From Branchiostoma floridae (lineage: Eukaryota > Chordata > Leptocardii > Amphioxiformes > Branchiostomatidae): a stretch of 64,000 bases of DNA. The notes under the pieces were generated by a model. That model had not been told where the DNA came from, ran no database searches, and saw only the letters and a program-made list of their open reading frames with translations. The first letter of the stretch is position 1, and the number at the start of each line of letters is the position of its first letter. Position numbers and translations under genes: made by a program. Of this stretch, positions 1 to 13,800 are shown one piece after another. Location: contig NC_049979.1 in NCBI RefSeq assembly GCF_000003815.2, positions 10,517,381 to 10,581,380 on the forward strand, read 5' to 3'.

Positions 1-3000
1 GATCAGAGAATAACCTAGGATGGGTTCTGCCCTGGTTAGTTTACCTCTGCTACATGCAACTATTTTAAGGCAAGTTCAAGGCAATTTAGTTTTGCTGTAG
101 GAGGCATAGAGGCACAGTACTGTCCATTGCTGACTAAAAGATCTGTACTGTATTGGCTTGAGTATAGTGATATTGCAGTGGAGAGAAAACTTGATGATGG
201 AATACTTCTAGATCCTCATACTGGTTGTTAACTAGCCAGAATGATATTAAATTACCTGTATGTGACAATGAACACCAGGTGGACAGAAGTTGAGCCCAGC
301 TAGAACACCTGGGCTAGCCCAACTTAAACCCAACAAACTTTGGTTATTCGCTTTCCCAGCAGTTTCCTTGGCACCAACTACTCTAACCAGTCCCAGTCAA
401 AACAGGGTCTTAGACGTCGACCCTAGAACAAACGGGCAGAAAGTAATCCTTTACATATCCTTTCAATGCAGCCAAAGTCTGGAAACTAGTGCAAAACAAC
501 ACACTGACAAGGACCTTAGCTATCGAGAGTCATTTCAGATCCACAATTAGCTGAAAATTATCTATAACTTGTACAATGTTGTGATAGTGCCAAATTCTAA
601 AATGTTGTGGAACATGTTTCCTTTTTTTTTTAAATTACCCATCTCTCATTGAGGTTGACTTAGACTTAAGAGACATTGCAAGATCTGTCCTTCTACAGTA
701 ACTGATGTAAATGCCACACAATCATGTGATCCTCTGTACATGTATATACATTGTATACTAAGGAAGAGTTCTGGTTAACGCAGTACCAAGGCAAAATCGC
801 TATCCCAAGCTACTTCAGATTCATAAATTTTCATAGGGATCTAATGTCATGGTAGGAAGGTTGGGTCTTTTTTCGCAGTATTTTATGTTTTGTTAATACA
901 GTAGGACCATAATGGAGCTTGATATCTATAGTATCATAATTTTGTAGCAGAGTCATCACTGTGAAAACTGCAAAAATAAAACCATTGAGATTGTTTCAAG
1001 ATCTATAGTAGTTTATGTAGATAATCAAAATTCAGGGCATGCAACCTTTTTCCTGGACCTTTAGAATGCTGCATGTTACAGCAGCTGCATGATCAGATAC
1101 ATGCAAAAATGAAGAAATCAATATCTCAGGAAAATGTCTTCTTCTAAAGGTTTAAGGTTAGGGGCAACCTTCATTCAAAGGGTTCTACAGGTTGCCAAAA
1201 ATCCATCTGCAAGTCCTAAATTGCATTCCTTTCAGTCTTGTCATTACTCTATCCATTCCAGACAGTGATTTTGTTCCCCATGTTGATTAGAAGTAACTTC
1301 CAACAATAAGGTTCATCAAGAAAATGTCAGGTTATTAACACTTTCAGCACTGTCTGACAAAAAAGCTTGGTCAAGTTTCCCTGGCTGTCCATATTAATCA
1401 GGAGAAGCCCTGTTTCTGGGGGGAGTGACCTGACCTTAGGTCAACTCTTAGCCAAGTCTTTCACAGGAGTAGTGACCCTGAAACCAGCGGTGACCCTGAA
1501 GCTAGCGCTGAAAACTTCCTACTGTGCTTTTCAGAGATACAAATGGAAGTTGGCAGTGCAGAAATACTGTTGCCAATAGTTATAGCTTATAATTTCATAA
1601 AGGAATTTATTAGTGTACAACTGTATCAACATACAACATAACTCAGATGTCAATAGACATGTCTGCATGTATCATGATGTCTAAAAAAGACTCTAATCTG
1701 AGATAATTGGACCATTTTAAAGATACAAATGGGACTTGGCAGAGCAAAAATACTGTTCCAGATAATTAAATTGTTGTAATTTCATAAGGAATTCTTTTAG
1801 TGAATGACGACTGCATTTATACACAGTACCTGAAATGTCAATACATGCATCATAGTGTCTTATCTGTGATAATTGGACCGTTTAGACCATTTGAGGCAAA
1901 CTTCGAAAAAATTCCCACACAGATGCATTTTGTCACATGATACATTTTAATTGTTACTTTCCTTAACCACAGAATTTTTTCTGATGTTACACTTGAAACT
2001 GTCTACTGTATCTAATGTCTACAGATTGGTTACCTTAAAACATATGGGATATCCTACTAAGTACAGTATGATATTTAGTGGGGGCAATCCGGTCACGATG
2101 GGGAGGGGGCACTAGGTAAATTTTGTTACCTGAGGGACAATGGAATTTATTTTAAACCCAAGACGCCGACAACTGGCATCATGCAGTTCCTAAACCCAAT
2201 TAATGATGTTATCTATACACCACTGATATTTACCTATCATTTCCAGTAAGTATATTGAAAATGAAAAACGCTGTGAAAATTGAACAAGTTTCAACTTCAG
2301 GATACTGTAATTTGTGTCAATTTTGTGGTAGGAGGGAAAGGGAGGAGTTTGTAGTGTTTTCATTCATGGATAAAACAACGATATTTATAACGTAATGCAA
2401 GATTTAAGGACATATGTATTTTGATGTCACAGCAAAAACTACATACATAAACCAGCCAAATCTTTCACGATCTACAGTAGGTTCAATCAGTGGCTTTGAT
2501 GTAACATCTATTATCATAATACCGGTACGTTTACGACGATTTCTCTAGCCATACTGATTTGACAAATTGTCAACGCATCATTTTCTCCAGTTACATGTTG
2601 CTGTTATAGGTTACCCTTGCCACTTCTTCTGTTTAACTTTTCTGCCACTCTTGTCCTGCTAAAAGCGTAATATCGTAATTGTAACACGCCGCGGAATTAC
2701 ATGGCGAACGGGCGCGTGGTTGGAAGGGGGTACAAAATACCGGTAGGAAGAAACACGGCACAATTAACTGCCGGTATGTACATTTATACATCCTCTGATG
2801 TTCCTTCCTTTTCTGTCAGTAAATGCATAAAACATAAACCTGCATGAGCATACAAAATGTCATGAGAAAACGGATGTATACTGTCAAGAATTTTCATTTA
2901 ACTTCTGTCCGTCACAACCGCTATGATGTAACACTTCACTGCTAGCGTAGATATAAAAATGGCGGGAAAATGGCTGCGTACGTTCAATTTTGCCCATTCA

Positions 3001-6000
3001 GTCGTAGATCCGGGCTATTATGCAACGGTTCTTCACACTTTTACATGAGTTGTAGGTCACCAACAGAAATTCAAGATTGTTGTTGAATCATGTTCGTCTT
3101 GTGCAGTGAGCATGTGTAATTATGATCTATATAAATTTGGCAATGAATGTGACAGTGTGTTCGTCCCACGACGAGCTGCGTACCCCGAAAAAGATACTGA
3201 AAACTTTTGGCCTTGTTGTCTTCGAATGCATTGTTATCGATGCTTTGTAAATGATGTATTGGACACCTAGATGTCTGAAGTGTGCACAGCTCAGAAATAA
3301 CTATTGTTGCATGTGTAGATCTCTTTAAGTTCCAGTATTTTTAATCTACTGGTATAAGTCTTACTACCGGTATTTTGCCAATGCATGTTACACACTGAAG
3401 TGAGAATATTCCCTGAACTATTTGGAACACACATGGTGACTGTTATCAAGCTTGGATACATTTGCTGTACAATTTACTGGTTGGAAGCATGCCAAAGTGT
3501 ACATTATATATAATATCTTAGAGTTTATGGTACAGGTAAGACCATAGCATAACCGTTACCATAGCACCTGCAAAGACAGCGTTTGAGTAATTCCAGGCCA
3601 GCCACTGACACAAGACTTTGAAGTTTTCACTAATCACAACCATGTACAGGTATTGCTTTTACAGACCAAGTGGAATATTTCAGGCCAGTTGTGTACCGAT
3701 CAGTATTCATATTGATGTTAATCCTGGTCCTTAAGTAGATCAATGAACAGTCCAAGTTGCAATAGACTGGAATGCAATAGACCAGTAGTTGAAATTTTGT
3801 CTACTGCTGTTACTTCCTTGCTGTAAATTGAGCTAAATAGCCAAAGTGTAACTTTAAGCAAATTTCAAGCAGACAGAAGCAAAGGACACTCAGGAATTTT
3901 GTGCAAGCGGGAGATTGATGGAAAAAACAGTTCTTGACTACTGTACCAAGACCTCCACAGGATTTCCATGGTAACTAGACAGTCAATGCATGTCCGTAGG
4001 ACTCCCAACAAAGACTATGTACATGTAAGCAGACTCTTCCATGATTGTGTTGTCTACAAAATGTAAGCAATGCCATCTAAGGAGCAAGAGGTCTAACTGA
4101 AGAGAAAGAAGGTGATTCATCTACTACAGGACTGGAACACTCAACACCTCTGCTGGTAAAACCCCTTTAAATCCTAATTTGACACAGGTCTTTTTCTAAA
4201 GGTGTCAGGATTCCTGAGGGGACTGATGGATCAGGAATGATATGGGGAGAGATGGAGACAGTGAAGAAAAGAATATAAACTGGAAGAGTGATGAAAAAAG
4301 CAATCATCATCACAGCCTCGGTGTGCAGAGGTTGGTTTTGGGTGTGTCTGGGTGTTTGTATTCTTGTGTTTTTGAATGTGTTTTTGCAGTTGTGTATTAT
4401 GCTAGTCATGCTAATCTTAGAGTGATGTGACCTTTTTTGAGAGGAACTTCTTTAAGTGAAATATTAATCAAAACCATGTTACATGAGAAATGAACTTCAA
4501 TTAAACATGCCATATGAAAGACTCTAAATGTAGGCATGAGACCTTTGAACTTCTGTTGATAATATGATATCGAAAGCCATGTAGATTTTTAAAAAAAAAG
4601 AAGACATTTCCACCAACTGTACTCATGGAGCAGCAATATCAGGAACATATCAGTCAGTAGCACATTTCACACAAGCCTCCCACCTTCTTGGCCTGTCTCC
4701 AAGGGATGCAGATGATAGGTTCTATATATGCTCACAGTGATATGCCTTTGGTCATTCCAAGACTGATTAGAGAAGCTCCACAGGAGGTTTATGTAATGAA
4801 AGGGACCTGGAATCATCATTAAGGAAACAGAGAAGCAATCCTTTATCGGTCCTTTAGGTACAGGCATAATGAAGACATGAAACAGGAAATTTGAGATGCA
4901 CCTTCTTTGCTTAAAGTTATTCCAGATACAAACATCAGGTCATGGAAATGTCACCACCAGGATGTACATCTATAAAGTATAATGCCGACAGAATACACAG
5001 CGGGCTGTATGATATTGGAAAGGGTCATTGAGCTTGAGTACTTGGTGTCTATTGGGTAATATATCTTTTGTGGCATCATGTTGGCGTAATGTTAGGCGCA
5101 GGACCCAGAGGTACTGGTTCAAATCTTCTGACATGCCACCTCTGTCCTTTAAGATCCTCTTAGGTCCTTCTCAGTATCTAGGCACACCCTGCATGCCATA
5201 ATGCATATGATACAGTAACTGTACATTCTTCAATCTATGGCAGGATACTAAATAAATGTTATCATTTAGTTTGAATACGAAATAGTCATAACATATTTGC
5301 ACCATCAGTTTTCCCTGCCAATCCAGTCACCTGCTTCAAATCAGTTAAGAAATCCCAGTTCATGGTTGTAGCCATAACATAAATATGTACATTCTTTATT
5401 AATATTCTTACGTTTGCAGTGTGTTGCGTTTATAGTTCCGTGCGAGGTGAAGCTCTGAGGTTGTATACAATGAGAGAATATAAACAGGATACAAAATGTA
5501 CATCTCTGTCACAAATAGACAGTGCAAATACTCATTTTAAAAACAAGGCTTCCTGCATCCTGCAGTTTTTACCTCTGGGAGGGATGTTTGGTTCCGTTTG
5601 TGTGTTTGCAGTATAAGTACTATAACTCAAGATCCTTTTCATGGATTTGTATGAGTTTTAATATATTAGTAGTTATTGGGGTCAGGGAGAAACATGATGA
5701 TTTTGAACCCCCTAGCAGTATTTTCAGGTACTGTAGAATTACAGGCTTACAACCCTTTTGCGAGTTCACTGTTCAGTCCATAGTCTGCAGGCGAGATCAC
5801 CAACCTCAATTTGGGACACCAGCATGGCTTGAGACTTGTTGAGCATCACCTGTTGTAGGGCATGATAAGGCTAGGGCTGTGGCATGAAAAAACTCATAAA
5901 AGCTTCGACTATTTCACGGAGGCATGAGATCTTTGACTTCTTGTTCCTAGCCTAGGCTGCCCTGTTTGTAAGTATAAGAAAGGCTACCTGTTAACGTTTT

Positions 6001-7648
6001 TCCAAAGAGGCAACTAGGCACATTTTAAAACCCTATCTGCCAAAACACAGATCAAGTACAATATCAAGTATAATATATAAATTTATCAAAGTTCAAAGAG
6101 ACATACATTGCATTTCCTATAGGAGGACTATGATGGGGAAAGGGGGTATTTGTAGTGGAAATAACTAATGCAATGCAAGAAAGAGTATATACTTGCAGTG
6201 TGAGAGTCTGCAGTCAATGCAATGTGCATACATGTAAGTATAGTGTAAGTATGGGTGTTACTTCCATCTCACATTGGTCTTGGGCCAAAAAAGTAAGGCA
6301 TGGAAATTAAAACAGCCACAGTGTAACACAGCCCACCCTGCCCTGGAGGTCACAGGGATCTCAGCACTCTGCCAGGTTCCATTAAAGTTACAGGTCTAAC
6401 AGAAACACCCAGAAATCCACTTTCTCTGAGTATTGAACACTCGCTTACAGCCACCCAAATCGCCTAGTACTCAGTTGAAGAGTATGATTACTTGGTTCTA
6501 GTAAGCCTGCTTTGCAATATACTAAAATTCTGTCCTCCGATGCAGGTAGATGGGAACATTAGCACTTATGCACTAGAAAGATAAGTGTAAAAGTGGCAAC
6601 AGCTGGGTATTTTCTGCCTTCTATCTTCATATCCATCCACCTTCCCCCTGACTATCCCCATTATGGTGATGACCTTCACACTTTTTCAGTGTTAAATCTC
6701 CTGACCAGTCTCATTGTCATGGTCCAGCGTACAGCTTACACTTGGCAAAGGTCAAACAGAATGTCTCCTTGAAACAGGGAAACATGCCTAAGTTGATTTT
6801 GTAATGCATAAAAGAAATTGACTGGGTACCATCCAGATAATAGTTTGCTCCGACATTTATTATACACTATATACAGCCGCTTCTCTGCTATTCCGTCTGG
6901 CGCTCATCCAAACAGGTGTTCCAACACCCAAAACGCCCTCCGTTCACTTGTTGGAGGGCCTGTTGTCATAAAATGAGCGCTTTAGAAGTTCTGAACCCAT
7001 TCCTTAATTTGCTCAGTAACTGACATCACCACCAAAAGATCAAGACAGAAGCAAACATAGGAGCGAACTACTATGCAGATGGTACCTGTACTTATACATG
7101 TTCTATGACAACTTGCTGCGGTGGATCCACTGGCTACATTATGCCATCAGACTGTTTGTATTTGTAGACCTGTGATGTGTCAGATGTTCCAGCACTTTGC
7201 CAACTTGGCCAACTCTATCCCTAACCACCCTGGCCAAGTTTTCAAGGCTAAATTGAGAGTTTGAAAAGGGTTAAATTTTCCTGACGCCTTTGAAGGGGCT
7301 ATCTCCAAAAATTTAAAAACCTTCCAAGCCTTATGGTACGCTTAGTATACCCATGACATTCTCTAGTTTCATATCTTACTGTTAAAATTCAATCAATTCT
7401 GGCATCAGGGCCTGAGACTTCAGCCAACACACATACTTTCATCCTGTACCCTGACATGCTTTCCACATTTCCATGTACAGATTTCACCCTCATCAGTAAT
7501 ATGAGCTTGGGGGTGAAAACTTGATAATTGGATTGACCTATTTCATGATCTCTTAATTAAGTCCCAAAGTCTCTACTTCTTTGAGCAGGAGAGAAACCTT
7601 GACCCATTGATTAGGGTTAATTAACATCAATTAGCTAAGTACACGTAC
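1..7648. other. Non-coding stretch, probably GALNT intron
   Basis: No convincing exon was found on either strand. The open frames are short and lack paired splice sites or recognisable domains. Because later GALNT exons must lie to the left, this should be intron on the minus strand. It holds a degenerate tandem duplication (1535-1882) and a GC-richer block with YY1-like ATGGCG motifs (about 2690-3010). A few short palindromic or repeat fragments are also present. Confidence 0.6.
1535..1882. repeat. Two-copy diverged tandem repeat, period about 186 bp
   Basis: Both units start AGATACAAATGG (1535 and 1721) and end GATAATTGGACC-TTT (about 1701 and 1868). Between these, the blocks around AATACTGTT, AATTTCATAA and AATGTCAATA-CATG recur in the same order with substitutions and small indels. 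Confidence 0.7.
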
Positions 7649-7825
7649 CTGTAATTCCTAGTGTCTGGCACAGGGCGATTACTGGAGATTTTGTCACTCT
7701 CGGCTAGATTGAAGGCATGCCTCTTGTAGGAGTCCTTGGCATCGTGCTGACCACCTTCTATATATGTCCGTCCGTCAAAGTTGACTCCCAGGGACTGACC
7801 ATACACCTGACTGGTATCACGGCCC
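7649..7825 (-). CDS. GALNT: GALNT stem/pre-catalytic exon
   Basis: The acceptor CCTTAG precedes 7825 after a T-rich tract, and the donor GTACGT starts at 7648. The exon is 177 nt. It reads open only when one base completes a codon from the previous exon, and it ends with two bases (AG) of a split codon. Downstream it encodes GVNFDGRTYIEGGQHDAKD and then SYKRHAFNLAESDKISSNR and PVPDTRNY, the conserved block just before the GT-A catalytic domain. An internal CAG in front of TCCCTG would restore phase 0 with exon 1, but it lacks a nearby pyrimidine tract. Confidence 0.8.
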
Positions 7826-10800
7826 TAAGGAAAAATTGTGATAGAGTTAAACTCTTTTAAATCGGGATGTAACAAGACATGATAAAAACAGCACATCATA
7901 ACTTTGGAGCTGGGCACCTAATTTTTTACTTTGGGTGCACCTAGATATTTTTGTAGGCTATTCAAGTACCTTTGTACAACAATAGATTCTATACAGAATA
8001 TTCTTGAAAATAAGCATCAGACATTCACAAAGCAATAAAATCTTTGTTGTACTTTGTTATATTGCTTTAAAGTTACACAAATACATATCAATTACACCAC
8101 GTGCCCTAAAAGGAATTCGAGCCCTACAACACAATAACATATGTATGAACAATACGAACACTTCTTTTACCTGTTAAGATTTACCTTTCCTATTAATATG
8201 TAACGTATTAGGCTTATAAAGGAATGATAAATGCTACGCTATAAATTATGCGCTCACATCAATTAGATTCAAATCTGCTACCAAGCACAAAACAAGCACA
8301 TTTATAGGAGGTAAATCAAAATAAAAGCAGCAGATGAATAGCATTGCACAGAATAAATCTTCTCATAGACACTTGAGCACGTGCAGTTTAGTTTATAATC
8401 TCAGATGCAATCAGGCACGTAACATATCAATCCAGCATGATAGCAAGTTACAAACCAGCAATTATCAGAGACTGAGAATGGGAGACTTGTCTTTGTTTGC
8501 AATACAAATTGGATATGTATAGGTATACGTGAATTTGAATCGCAGCAGAATTTTGGACTAAAACATCTTCCTGTATTCATTTGTATTCCAGCAGCAAAAA
8601 AACTTTTTCTTTTCTTTTTCATTCTAAAAACCTTAAATTCCAACCTGTCTGCATAGAATGCTTATTTACTTTCCTTTCATTGTATATCAAGGTGTGTGGC
8701 TTAACCAAGGTGAACCTGCTGAACTGAGCTGCTTGAAGCACGGTGTGAAGACTACTGCTGCCTACCCATGTGTCAGGGATCCCAGCAGCAGTATAATCAA
8801 ACTCTAGATACTACTGTACAGGCTGCAGAAAATGTCAGCTATATACATTCTTGACTGTAAAGTATTTTAGCCTTCTGCTTTCTAAAGAGCTTCTTTTTTT
8901 TCTTTCTAGACAATTACTCATGAAACAACCAGAAGGGAAACTACAAGCAGGAAGCTGCTATACATGACTTGGAATGTAGTATACCTAGTGGGTATTACGT
9001 GTACATCACACAGAACTCCAGTTTTCAACTGAACAAAGTAGCATTTCAACATGGTTATTGCATCTCAAAGGAGTGAGTAAACATGGTGCAAGAGTGGGCT
9101 AAGATAAGTTGCACTTCCTGTAGAAGATGACTAAAAAAAATATCTCTGGATTGGTTTCAAGATCTGAAGCAATAGACATCAGAAACCATGGTGCCAGTCT
9201 CCTTGATGAGTAATGCCTGCACCCAGCTCTCTGCCAATAGAGACTCAAGAGAGCTTCATATTGCCCCTAAAATTAACCTCCCACCCCACACACAAACACA
9301 CTTTTTTAAAACTCAGCGTATCCTCAACATCTGCAGCAACCAAGAGCTGGTAACGGCTGTAGGCCTCAAAATGGCTGTCACCCAGAGTAGTCCTGTTGTT
9401 GGGTTTGGTGATCTGGAAGAAGGGACAAGGTCATGTAAAGTGTGAGGTCGTCATGCAACATATGTTTGAAGAGTTCAACAAGGCCTCACTCTCACCAACA
9501 GTCAGCTGGGACCCACTATTAAAGCCTCTACCTTTAGGTCAATGCCAGAAATTGAACTTTTGCTCCCATGCCAAGGTAATGATGATAAGTCACAAATGTT
9601 ATTAGGCCAAAGTTGCTAAGCAGACAAGTTCAACCCAGTCACCATGTTGTAAAGTTGACAATCAGGATAAATCACCATGTTGTAAAGTTTGTAATGTCCA
9701 TTTCATAATCGCTAGTCAGTCAAGTAACAATCAGCCCACACAGGGGCACATTTGGGATAAATAAAGAAATTTGCTTTGTCAAAGTTTGTAACCATTGTGA
9801 TTTACATACTTTTTTATGTGAATTTACATTGTATCCCCAAACAAGCAGCAATATAATCTCAATGCAGACTGGACGCTGTGTTGGTCCTTGTGATACTGTA
9901 TTGCAGGGCTTTAGCCAGCGTCCGTTTTTCCGTCAATTGACGGAAATTTGCTGCCATTGACGGAAAAAAAATTAAACCATTCCGTCAACCTTGACGGAAA
10001 AAAATCACGGAGAAAGATATGGAATCTCCTGAATTTAAATAAAGTACGGCTATACCACGCCCAAACACCCGAAAAACTGCCGCGAAAACCACGCCAAAAA
10101 ACCCGCGGGCCGATTTTTCCCAGCGCACGGCAAGCGCCGGCGTTCTTTATTTGCATTAAAAGAATACACTGGGCGGGTAAATTGACGCGCCATGACCACC
10201 GGCGCCAGAAGGTCTCAATTGAAGTCTGTTATATGCGTTTTTGTTTACTTTTAATGTTAAACAACATGTGCTAACTGTAACATAACAATAAAATGAATTT
10301 ACATAAAGAACGGGGCCGACTGGCCCGACTCCGACATACTGCTACGTGGTATAAACAACGGCGCGGGAACGGGCCCAACTTGCGCTAACTGTTACATGAC
10401 AATAGAATAAAATAACCATCGAGCGTCTTACGAGCGCAACATATGGGCTAACTGTTACATGACAATAAAATAAAATAAACAACGGGCGTCTTACGGAAAC
10501 AACATGCGCTAAGTGTTACATGACAAAAGACTAAACTGGTCCGACGGGCGCTTGCACTAGCTTGGTAGTTGGTACGTTCCTACAAACTTTCACCCAGAAG
10601 ATGACGTAGCACTTGTTGTTGCTAGCGGCAATTTTTTTGCTGGTGCCGATTCCATAATTTTGATTGAAATTCTGTGAATGTTACGTCGACTAGTGTTGTC
10701 CTTTTATGTCGTAAGTATACAAGTAGCTTTCAATTGACGATATAGGAAACCATTGTGTAGGTTATGAAGTAAAACATTACCTACCTTGACCTACGTTGAC

Positions 10801-13800
10801 AAATTCGTAGCACGACTCGTGAAGTCCTTTCGCTGACGCTGTCTTCCGATGACCGAGAATATCAAAGACTACGAAGTATGCGAACTAGCTTAGCTTTGCC
10901 ATTACCCATTGAAGGAGACGGAGACTAATAAGTAAAGTTTCTTTTATTATAGGAATTCATCAGGTAGTAGATCGTTTTTATTCAATAAACTTTAATCAGG
11001 TTTGCTTCAATTCTGTGCGTGCGTGTGTGTGTTATTTGAGGTTGTGAATGGTGACGTTACGGAAGGGCGTGATAATGATCGCACGAGGCAGACATTGTTT
11101 TGTTTAAATTTTGTAGCCAATGACGGAAAATAATAAACGATGACGGAAAAAAAAATTTTCGGAAGGATTTTTCCGTCAATGAAAATTGGGCTGACGGAAA
11201 AAAAATTCAAGCTGGCTAAAGCCCTGCTGTATTGCCATCCGTAAAGCTGCTACTAGAAGCATACACATAAACTAAGTAATCAGATGTACGTGTAATGTAT
11301 TTATCCCAGAAACCAACAGATAAAATGTCCAGGGGGTCTTTTTTATCTTGATGGTGTTGTTGCTAGGAAGATAATATCAATATCACTAAGACATTCATGA
11401 ATAGATGTTACCTATTACATCTTCCCAAGGTCTACCTTAGAGCATGTAATAAATATGTACCTTTGCAAAATGGAACATATTGAATCTATCATGCAGGTTC
11501 ATTGTAATTGAATAAAAAAAATGCCTTTAGGCCACACCAATTTTATTTGGTGCTTCTTGGATTTGACTGTCCATTTTTTTCATTTTCAAAAAAATTAAGT
11601 CTCTAGAAATAAAATTACAAGTTTTGCTATCAAAAACCTGTAAATATTACCATTCAGAGCCACATACACATAATTTCAGTTTAATAACAATGCCTTTTAT
11701 TCAGAACATTAGTAACAAATTAAAGGATGGAATTCATTGTATAAAACATGCCATTAAACTCCTCAGTCTGTTTTTATTTTGTGTTCGCCCCAGACCTTTT
11801 GAAAAATCTATTTTTATTTTTCGACCTGTCAGTCCAATTTTTTTCTGAAAAAAATCTGAGAAGCAACAAAAGAATTTGGCATCGCCTTAACACTAGTTCA
11901 CCTTTATCCACGGGTTAAAAATAACGTATGTCCATTATTTTCAAAATCTGGTAATTAAGTGGTATCAAGTCGCCAGATGAAGCAATATTGTTCATATAAC
12001 TGTAATATTTTGCAATTTGAAAGCCCCGCCAGTTGATTTGATACCCCTGAATAGATCTAGATCTTGTTAAAAAACAATGGATATAAAAAAATAAGTTACC
12101 TAGCGGATAAAGCCAAGGTGACCCAGCGTTACATACTATTAAAAAAATCTCAGTCTGTAACTTAAGCTACTGTGGTAGCTAAAGATGGCAATGGTGCAGT
12201 AAGTAGTTCCCTGGATGTAGATCTAATTTTATCCTAATGTAGTGTACCAATGCAATGGCCACCTCCAAAAGTGAGTCATTTCCTTTACAACCCAATCCCA
12301 TACAAATATTGTCCTGCCCCAAACAAACCTAATGAGCTACAACTTGGGACAAAGTACTGAAGAGGGAGGTGTTTCCTTCCAGCTTGGTCAGTAAACACTG
12401 GTATCCTAAGGCAGGATTGATTTTAAACAATCAGCCACTCAAACTATTTGCACACACTTTCTGTCCTGGGAGCTATCAATTAATACAGAACATGCTCTGA
12501 CCAAACATTAATATCTCCAAGTAGATGAAGGGTCAGAACCCAGTGCTTTTTTTTAGAATTCTTGAATGTCGTTCTCATAGATTTCCTATGAGAAGTAGTG
12601 GACAAGAAAAATACAGGCAGACCTGTGAAAGACATTTAAAAAGCAAAAAAAATATCCTCATAAAAGTAAAAGGCATACCTGGACCCTTCCTCTACTTGGA
12701 GATTAGCATGAACTACAGGTAAGGTGGCCTTCTCCTACACCAAACACACACACACACACACATGCACACACAAAATGTTAATCACAAAAACTATATTCTA
12801 AACCAATCATTCTAAATGCCTTTAGTATTATGTCTGTATTGTACAGTGCTTACAGGAGCATGAAAAAAAGAGAAAGTCCTTGGTATAGACAGATGTTTTC
12901 ACAACAAACTGGTAGAAACCACAGCCACCAAGTGCAAATACCAGAGAAAGCGGAATCAGTCATCAAACCAACATGGACAGGAACAACGGCCACGTAAGTG
13001 AACTATTACGTCACATCCAAAGAACAGGGGCATTTATAATAAAAAGTCAACCAAAAGTCAATAAAAACTTCCATGCATAATTCAAAACAAAGGCCTACAA
13101 ACACAGATGGTTCTTTTGCTTGCAAAGACATTATATCCCACTGTCTCTTGTGAAATTCAAATATTATATTAAAGGAAAACCCCTGCCTGTAAGGGTTGGT
13201 TATTCAGGTCTAAATGTAAAAGCAAAGCCTTCCGTGCACATACATGCCGTTATGCTCATCATATCTCCTAATTTCCCTTGGTGTCTGGCAGAAAATAAGA
13301 GGCCTAAAGCAGTCTGGTACTAGTACTAGTAGTAATGACTAATGTTATTAATTAACAGACAAGAGCCTCAGGTGATACACACTCAACTCTGTCTCCTTTT
13401 CTTTCTGAAAAGTATGGAACTGATTTCAGAACACCAAACAACACGCTGACCTAAGTTTGGGAACGACCCTGTGTCTGACTGAGAATTTTATGACGTACAA
13501 CTCTGGTCTATTGTGCAAGCTCAAATATGCTCCCAGGAGGACCTGTATGAAAGGTACTCAGACAAAAGTGGATGACATGAACACCTGGTTTCCATGTTGC
13601 CAGTGATCAGCCTGGCCCTTGGAGACCATGATAGGACACTGATATCACCAGGGGACCACACAGCAGTGCTTACAATAGTTAGGTAGGTGGTGTGTACATA
13701 ATCAATATTTGCATTCACTGCTACCTCCGGCTGATACTGAAATCAGAAAATCAAACAATTTAGAAAAAAATTGTAGCTGCTGAATCGCTGGTCAATCATT

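Noticed and set aside
4167..4430. Overlapping open frames on both strands near 4.2-4.4 kb
   Set aside because: Short, without domain or splice context. One frame comes from a GT-rich stretch.
5075..5175. tRNA-like or SINE head (TGGCGTAATGTTAG then GGTTCAAATCT)
   Set aside because: The A and B box matches are loose and no cloverleaf or SINE tail can be drawn. Positions 16428-16500 (reverse strand, GGTTTGAATCAC) and 38135-38205 gave similar weak matches.
9911..10274. Open frames of 81 and 108 codons, one on each strand, inside the 1.3-kb hAT element
   Set aside because: No transposase motif, and the frames overlap the inverted subterminal repeats. The element is non-coding.
13521..13718. Candidate missing GALNT exon on the minus strand
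   Set aside because: The open frame has no similarity to the GALNT stem, and neither edge has a matching splice site and phase.
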